From NCBI RefSeq assembly GCF_011075055.1, contig NW_025401109.1, positions 310,001 through 374,000 of the forward strand: a stretch of 64,000 bases of DNA, in the 5' to 3' direction. Under the pieces are notes generated by a model. The model was not told the origin of the DNA, made no database searches, and worked only from the letters and a program-made list of their open reading frames with translations. This stretch comes from Mangifera indica. Taxonomy: Eukaryota > Streptophyta > Magnoliopsida > Sapindales > Anacardiaceae. Positions within the stretch are counted from its first letter, which is position 1. Every line of letters begins with the position of its first letter. The position numbers and the translations under genes were made by a program. This document shows positions 58,426-64,000 of this stretch, one piece after another.

Positions 58426-59679
58426 TGTGGGAAATATATATTGGGTTTACAAGTGTGAAGATTGAAACTCATATTACATAAAACCAATTGGTTTGTCTTA
58501 AGGTCTAATCCACAACATTTATATACCACTCTTTTATGTTGTATTCATTAGATGTGGGACTCTTTTTCTTTCTTTTTATTTGAGTCTCCAATACCCACGC
58601 TTAAGTACAAGCACCTAGGCTGTTAAACCTATTTTTCGGCTTAGCCAATTTTTGGCTGGGTGCATTGTCACTTAGGCTGTTGCCTAATACTAATTTGTGA
58701 TCTTACCTGTTTTTTTTTTTTTTGTTGTTAAATGCCTTGTTACTAATGCAGCCTTTCAAGTACAGGTGAAGACTCTGAGGCAGAAATGTTGTCATTCCAA
58801 AAAAAAATAAACTACTGGAGGTTACCTTCTCCATGTGTGATTTGCTTGTTTTAACTATTTTGTTGTGTTGTTTCTTAAAATTTTAGGATGCACTAGGTAA
58901 ATCAGAAGTGCAATCTCAAGCCATGAGTCAGGTATATCTCTCTAATTCTTCAATCTTAAAAAAAAAAAAAAAGGAGAGAAGAAAGAAAAGAAAACAAATG
59001 AAAAAAATGATTAAAAAAAAAAGGAGGGAAGAAAGAAAAGAAAACAAATTAAAAAAAAGGAGAGAAGAAAGAAAAGAAAAAAAAATTGAGAAAAAATGAT
59101 TTTAAAAAAAGAAAAAAAAAGGAGAGCAGAACGAACAAAAATTGAAAAAAAATGATTAAAAAAACAGATTAAAAAAAAGGGAGAGAAGAAAGAAACAAAA
59201 TGACAAAAAAAACAAAGAGAGAAAAAGAACTATTACTGTCCAAACTGAAAGATGCCATCCGTTTCACTACCTGCCACTAAAGAACTCTTGAAGTCTGAAG
59301 AAAGTCAAGTTTACAAGGGGATGTTGGAGTACTATTGGAAAGTAGAGAAGGTTGAGTTCAAGGGAGGATGTTGTCATGTAAGGGTGAAAATGCTATTTCT
59401 GTAATGTGTCTGTGCCTTGAGTAAATTTGTAATATTTCTATGCTTTGCGGCTCTTTTGTAAATGGCCAAGGGGCCAAGTGTGATTGTGCCCCTTGACTAT
59501 AAAACCCGCGAAAATATTTGGTTTGTTGCTGTTCATTTTCTAATAAAAACAGTTTTCTTATTCTTCCAGACTTTTCTTCTCTTTCATTTGCTCTCTCTCG
59601 TCTCTGACTTAATCTCATGATCTAGGGTTTGGTTTCTATAATTTCTTAACTAAATCGTAGTAATAGGAAAGTCTCAGCA
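58426..59679. mobile_element. Chimeric LTR-bounded insertion, 1,254 bp
   Basis: Splits a BBE codon region; cggag is repeated at 58421-58425 and 59680-59684, and the insert runs TGTGGGAAAT...GTCTCAGCA, as expected for an LTR-type insertion. The two ends differ. The right ~310 bp (from about 59371) look like a 3' LTR after a polypurine tract (caagggaggatgt), with a tataaaa box at 59500. The left ~270 bp look like a different LTR. Between them are intron/exon-like sequence (a possible 45-nt exon 58887-58931 between ttttag and gtatat) and a long purine-rich repeat. No retrotransposon proteins are present. Confidence 0.7.
58958..59215 (+). repeat. Polypurine (A/G) tandem repeat
   Basis: About 250 bp almost free of pyrimidines, made of imperfect units like aaaaaaggagagaagaaagaaaagaaaac. 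It could adopt triplex-type structure. It gives a spurious Lys/Arg/Glu-rich frame at 58908. Confidence 0.85.
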
Positions 59680-60550
59680 CGGAGTCATCATCGCTTATAA
59701 AATCAATCTCGTTCCGGTTCCGGAAACAGTGACTTCATTTCTAGTAATAAGAACTCTAGAATCACACAATCTAACTGAGATTGTGGATCAATGGCAACAC
59801 GTCACTTACAAACTTCCTGAAGAGCTCTTCGTGCGGCTTGCATTAGACGTAGTTAATAAGACTGAGATTGGAAACTTCTGGGGTTTTTATCTCGGCAGCT
59901 CTGATAAACTTCTTTCAATCATGTACAAGAGCTTTCCTCAACTGGGGTTAACTCAGTCGGACTGCATCAAATCGAGCTGGCTTGAATCAGTTGTTTTTTG
60001 GGGAGAGTTTCCGTCCGGAACTTCGACAAGTGTTTTACTAAATCGTGCGCCAGGGCTGACTTTCTTTAAGATAAAGTCGGATTATGTGAAGAAGCCAATT
60101 CCTAAAGACGGCCTGGAAGGAATTTGGAAGAAAATGACTGAACTAGAGATACCAGCACTGAAATTCAATCCTTATGGGGGTCGAATGGAGGAGATTGCGG
60201 CGGAGGCGAACCCATTTCCGCATAGAACTGAAAACTTATGGAAGATTTAGTACCTAGTGGCCTGGAATCAATCAGGGACTGAGGCGGAAAACTTTCATTT
60301 GGGGTTGATTCGGGAGCTTTATAGCCAGATGACTCCATTTGTGTCGAAGAATCCAAGACAGGCGTTTCTGAATTACAAAGATATTGATTTGGGGATCAAT
60401 CACAATGGAAATGGGAGCTACTTGGAAGGAAGAGCTTATGGAATCAAGTATTTCCAGGGAAATTTCGAGCGGTTGGTGAAGATCAAGAGTAAGGTTGATC
60501 CTGATAATTTTTTCAGGAACGAACAAAGTATTCCAGTTATTTCAAGCTAG

Positions 60551-62387
60551 TTTAATGCTGATGATTCCAAATAAAATATTTATACAATAAAATTATGCAT
60601 AGCTCGATTTGAGTGTCTGATAATATATTTAAATGATATGTAATTAGATATTTAAATAATATGTAATTGAATAATATTCAATCATACAAAGAGATATTAT
60701 TTGAATATTTAATAAGGCACTCAAAACTAGGTTATTGTGATTATTTAGTGGTTGTAATATTAAAGATATTCTGGTTTTTCTAGTTTCTTGTTGAAATTTA
60801 ATAAATTAATAAAAGAATTTTTTATTCAATCAGAATTTTTTTTTTTTTGGGATTATATGAGTTTCCAACTTTCAAGTATTAACTAGATTCAAAGTAATCT
60901 TCTCAGTTTAAAACTTCTAATAGTTTCCAAATTAACATAATGGCTTGAGTTAGCAGGATGTCAACATATGATTCCATGAGATTATAATAACAAAAAGTAT
61001 TCTCATCTTATTTGGCTGGCCTTTTTCTCCTGGGATACTACTGCATAACGGGATAATGAGCTAACAAAAATAAGATTTTGACTGTAAAACATAATATAAT
61101 CGATATATGAAACAGTATAAATCCACAGGATCTCCCTTTCGATATAAAATATTGAATTAAAAATTCATAGTGTTATTGGAATACTTAAAGTTGTCTAAAT
61201 TCATGGAGTTTCTTAAATTCCTCTTATGCGGTGATGAGTCTTTCTTGGCTTGAACCTTGTTGGATAACAATTTTTTAAAACAAAAAGTTATGTTAAGGTT
61301 TCAAAAGGAAAGTCAACCTACAAGAGATTATTGAATCATCCTATTTAATGTCTAGTAACCAAATAAGTTACATTAAATTGTCCACTTATATTATAACCCG
61401 TAAATTATATTAGATTATCTTTATTAATCACATAAAATACTCTAAACTTAATCTAATTAATTAACAAATAGAAATTTTAGATTATATATATAAAACAATA
61501 AAACTATATATATTTATAATAAATATTAATTTGAATATTAATAATAATGTATATCACAACTTTAATGGTAACATGGTTAATCATAGGACTAAAATTTTCA
61601 AGGTTCCATTAGGATTCTGTTTGGTCCAACTGGATTTGTATCCAGGGGTGGACCTTCTAACCCACCCTCAAAATTAAAAAAGAAAAAAGAAAAAGAAAAA
61701 CCAAAAGACTTATTTTTAGGGTTGGATCCGAAGTGAATTTATTTGGATTCGAAATGAGTTTGATTCGAACAAACCTATTATAAATGAGCACGAATACAAA
61801 CACGAACCTAAATAAAAATCAAAAAACGAATATGAGCCCAAACCCGAATAGGGTAATGCTTGGCTCAATCGGCTCGACGAGCTGAGTTGGGCTTGCCAAT
61901 TAAATCATAAGCTAGCCTTCTATTGCGTTGAGTTGGCCTTCTATTGTCTACAGTGATTATTGTTCGTAAGCTTGCTTTGTTGGCCTTCTATTGATTAAAA
62001 AAAGGTCACCGTTTGGGAGCAATTAAACTAAACTAAATCTAAAAAAAAACTTAACATTTGTTTGCTTTTCTTCTTGCCATTTCTCCAGAACTGTTGCTGC
62101 CGTTCAGACTCCTCTATTCGCTTATAGTTTAAACACTGTTCAGCCACCATGACTGCAACGCCGTTCAGCCCCCAATGAGGTTTATCTCTGTATTCTATTT
62201 TCTCCACTGCACAGCAGCCTTTTGCATTTCTTCTCTATCATTTCTCCGGTGGTTCTCCACTCCAGCAGCAAGGTTACTCAGTCCCATTCATCAAGTGAGG
62301 TAGCTTTTCCAAACTATAATTTTAGTGAAAAATTGTGTTCAAATCTGGAATTTATTGTTCTTAGATTAATGTTGAATCAGAAGATAC
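60551..62387. other. 3' flank of the BBE pseudogene and unassigned spacer
   Basis: 60551-61600 is AT-rich with no gene. 61640-61930 contains gggttggatccgaagtgaat, then ggctcgacgagctgagttggg, words reminiscent of hAT subterminal regions, but ends were not found. 62050-62330 is C/T-rich with ccgttcag repeats and looks like a 5' untranslated region, yet no conserved protein follows. The 113-residue frame at 62222 runs into the LTR at 62388. Confidence 0.45.
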
Positions 62388-62750
62388 TGTTGTGCAGCGG
62401 AAATATAAAACACAACTTCTATGCTATTGAATATAATAAACAATTAAAGCAGAAAATAAAATGCAGAAAAATAAAAGAAAGAGAACACAAGTATTTACGA
62501 GGTTCGGTAAATGTACCTACGTCCTCGGCGCCGCTGACTACTTTCACTATCTTCAAAGAATAGTTACAAAGGAAACATAAACTATTAGAGATCCCTAAAT
62601 AATAGGATTCTCTCAATACAATTGTATTTGACTACAACTGTCTTAGGGATGATTTTGAACTAAAACCAAGGCCTCTATTTATAGCCTTTGGTAAAATACA
62701 AAGAGATTAAATTAATAGATGTGGGACATAAAGAGCCACTAATTTCAACA
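62388..62750 (-). repeat. LTR of the terminal copia element
   Basis: On the minus strand it starts TGTTGAAATTAGTGGC after a polypurine tract (GCCAAGGTGGAGAT, complement at 62751-62770) and ends GCTGCACAACA. It contains a tataaatagagg TATA-like box (complement near 62675). Confidence 0.85.
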
Positions 62751-62840
62751 ATCTCCACCTTGGCGATTTAGTGAGTCCCACCAAATTTCCTTTATACGAT
62801 CTTTTTCAGCGACGACTCCAAATGCGCCTATCGGCGCAAT

Positions 62841-64000
62841 TTAAGCTTGTAGGATGTTGATCAAGTTCAAACAATGATTGAACTTGATCGTTGTTACCAC
62901 CTTGGTCATCATATCTATAGGATTCTCAGCAGTCTCAACATACAATAATAGATAAATGAAAAACCCATCTTGTAGCCTGCAACAATATACACAATTATCA
63001 TACTTGCTTCTTGTGTACCTATGCTCCATCATAAATTGATCAAATCGCTTGTACCACTGTCTTGGTGACTGTTTCAGTCTATAAAGCAATCTCTTCAATT
63101 TGCAAACCCAATTTTCTTTATCAGCAACCTTAAATCCTTCAGGCTGAGTCATGTAGATTTCCTCTTCCAAATTACCATGTAGATATGCAGTTTTCACATC
63201 AAGTTGAACTAGTTTAAGATTCATTTGTGCTACCAAGGCCAACAAAATTCTAGTAGAGGAATGCTTAACAACTGGAGAAAATACCTCATCAATCCCTTCC
63301 TTTTGAGCATAACCTCTTGCTACCAACCTTGCCTTGTAGCGAATATCTTCTTTATTAGGAAATCCATCTTTTCTTGCATATACCCACTTGCACCCAATTG
63401 TCTTCTTATGTTTTGGCAATTGAACTAACTGCCAAGTTTCATTCTTCTGAAGGGATTGTAATTCCTCATCCATGGCTTTCTTCCACTTTTCAGCTTCTAG
63501 ACTTTTGACTGCTTCTTTATAAGTGGAAGAAATATCATCATCTACAATTGGAAGTGCATAGGCCACCATATCAGCAAATCGAGCAGGCTTACGTATTTCT
63601 CGTTTTGGCCTATGTGATGCAATTGATTCTTGTTGCTGTTGAGGTTCTTGGGTTGAAACCTCTTCATCTTCACTTTCCTCCTCTGCCACTGGAGTATCAC
63701 TATCATTTTCAACAACTCTAACTGGGTTTGTTGTTGTGATTGTCTCAAACTCCACCTGTTGTGGAATACACTCCACCTGCTGTTGAGTATCATCGATCTT
63801 CTTTGTTACCTTCTTTAACATGATAGATTTATCAAAGGTAACATCCCTACTGTGAACAATTTTCTTCAACTTTGGACACCAAAGACGATATCCTTTCACT
63901 CCAGAACTAATCCCCATAAAGATTGCTTTCTTAGCTCTTGGATCTAATTTAGACTCCCTTGTATGATAATAGGCAGTCGAACCAAACACACGTAAGGAAT
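62841..64000 (-). pseudogene. Copia polyprotein C-terminal part with internal deletion of RT and RNase H
   Basis: The frame is open from the window edge to a stop at 62841. It continues beyond 64000: the residues before the first track start read SLRVFGSTAYYH, an integrase C-terminal motif. Then come KGYRLWCPKLKKIVHSRDV, an acidic and Gln-rich linker, and reverse transcriptase: TIGCKWVYARK, ARLVARGYAQKEGIDE, LDVKTAYLHGNLEEEIYM, KLKRLLYRLKQSPRQWYKRF. At the active-site strand it reads YLLLYV and then jumps to ENPIDMMTKV, the normal C-terminus after RNase H. About a third of the usual RT plus all of RNase H are gone, including the catalytic Asp pair, without breaking the frame. Confidence 0.88.

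Larger units (their letters stand above)
57705..60550 (+). pseudogene. BBE-like gene on the plus strand, broken by two transposons and two stops
   Basis: The coding pieces 57705-58425 and 59680-60550 align end to end with BBE1/BBE2. The start codon is 5.4 kb upstream at 52295, beyond the copia element. The codon equivalent to Trp230 is a stop (58389-58391). A 1,254-bp insertion follows near codon 240. The codon equivalent to Gln432, a likely active-site residue, is a stop (60248-60250). The FAD-binding motif has changed to SDSHDFKG, although the FAD His and Cys (GVCPSVSVGGHIGG) persist. The C-terminal BBE domain is well kept (NYKDIDLGINHNGNGSYLEG). The 253-codon frame starting at 57630 begins inside the LTR and is not a real start. 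A polyadenylation-like aataaa is near 60570. Confidence 0.93.
62388..64000 (-). mobile_element. Copia retrotransposon, 3' part, running off the window
   Basis: One LTR (62388-62750) and the 3' end of an open polyprotein are inside the window. The good preservation of the long frame suggests a younger insertion than the other copia copies. The left flanking pentamer is gatac (62383-62387); its partner lies outside the window. Confidence 0.88.

Noticed and set aside
58908..59099. Lys/Arg/Glu-rich 63-residue frame
   Set aside because: Pure translation of a polypurine repeat.
62222..62563. 113-residue frame before the terminal copia element
   Set aside because: It runs across the LTR boundary at 62388, so its C-terminal half is LTR sequence. 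No homologue is recognised.

Overview
The window is nuclear DNA from a flowering plant, almost certainly a dicot. It is strongly AT-rich and packed with nested, mostly decayed transposable elements: Ty1/copia LTR retrotransposons, hAT and Mutator-like DNA transposons, and solo LTRs. No bacterial-style operons, rRNA, tRNA or CRISPR arrays were seen. The only intact host genes I can support are two intronless berberine-bridge-enzyme-like (BBE-like) FAD oxidases on the minus strand, at 11686-13281 and 39135-40724. They are close paralogues: I counted 22 substitutions and one 2-residue indel by eye.

The backbone is a segmental duplication that I divide into blocks P (distal 3' side), Q (BBE 3' flank), the BBE gene, R (BBE 5' flank) and S (a minus-strand copia relic). 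Unit 1 (1-10681) is P-Q-[gene deleted]-R-S. Unit 2 (10690-19402) is Q-BBE1-R-S. Unit 3 (35291-45312) is P-Q-BBE2-R, and its homology stops inside the LTR that begins S. A further decayed, gene-less copy appears to lie at 28840-35290. On the plus strand, at 51390-60550, are a truncated BBE 5' fragment and a multiply broken BBE pseudogene.

Because the units are paralogous, several insertions have a matching empty site in another unit, which fixes their ends. A 2,235-bp Mutator-like element (1444-3678, 9-bp target duplication) consists largely of a giant inverted repeat of a roughly 20-bp minisatellite. An 808-bp GC-rich hAT-type element (35811-36618, 8-bp duplication) and a 208-bp solo LTR (37666-37873, 5-bp duplication) are present only in unit 3.

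Region 19403-35290 is nested transposons. A plus-strand copia element is split by a 6.2-kb hAT element carrying a decayed BED-type transposase and a captured fragment of a receptor-like kinase exon. A TTF-type hAT element then holds a 934-bp Mutator-like element. Region 45313-51340 has another hAT relic split by a related 763-bp Mutator-like element, followed by a tandemly repeated sequence split by a 1.6-kb solo LTR.

In the plus-strand BBE pseudogene, a 5.4-kb copia element sits immediately after the inferred start codon. A second, chimeric LTR-bounded insertion lies near codon 240, and there are two in-frame stops. The window ends inside a younger copia element (62388 onward) whose polyprotein frame is still open but has lost the second half of reverse transcriptase and RNase H. 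Overall this is a birth-and-death locus for secreted BBE-like oxidases: duplicated, deleted and broken by transposons.
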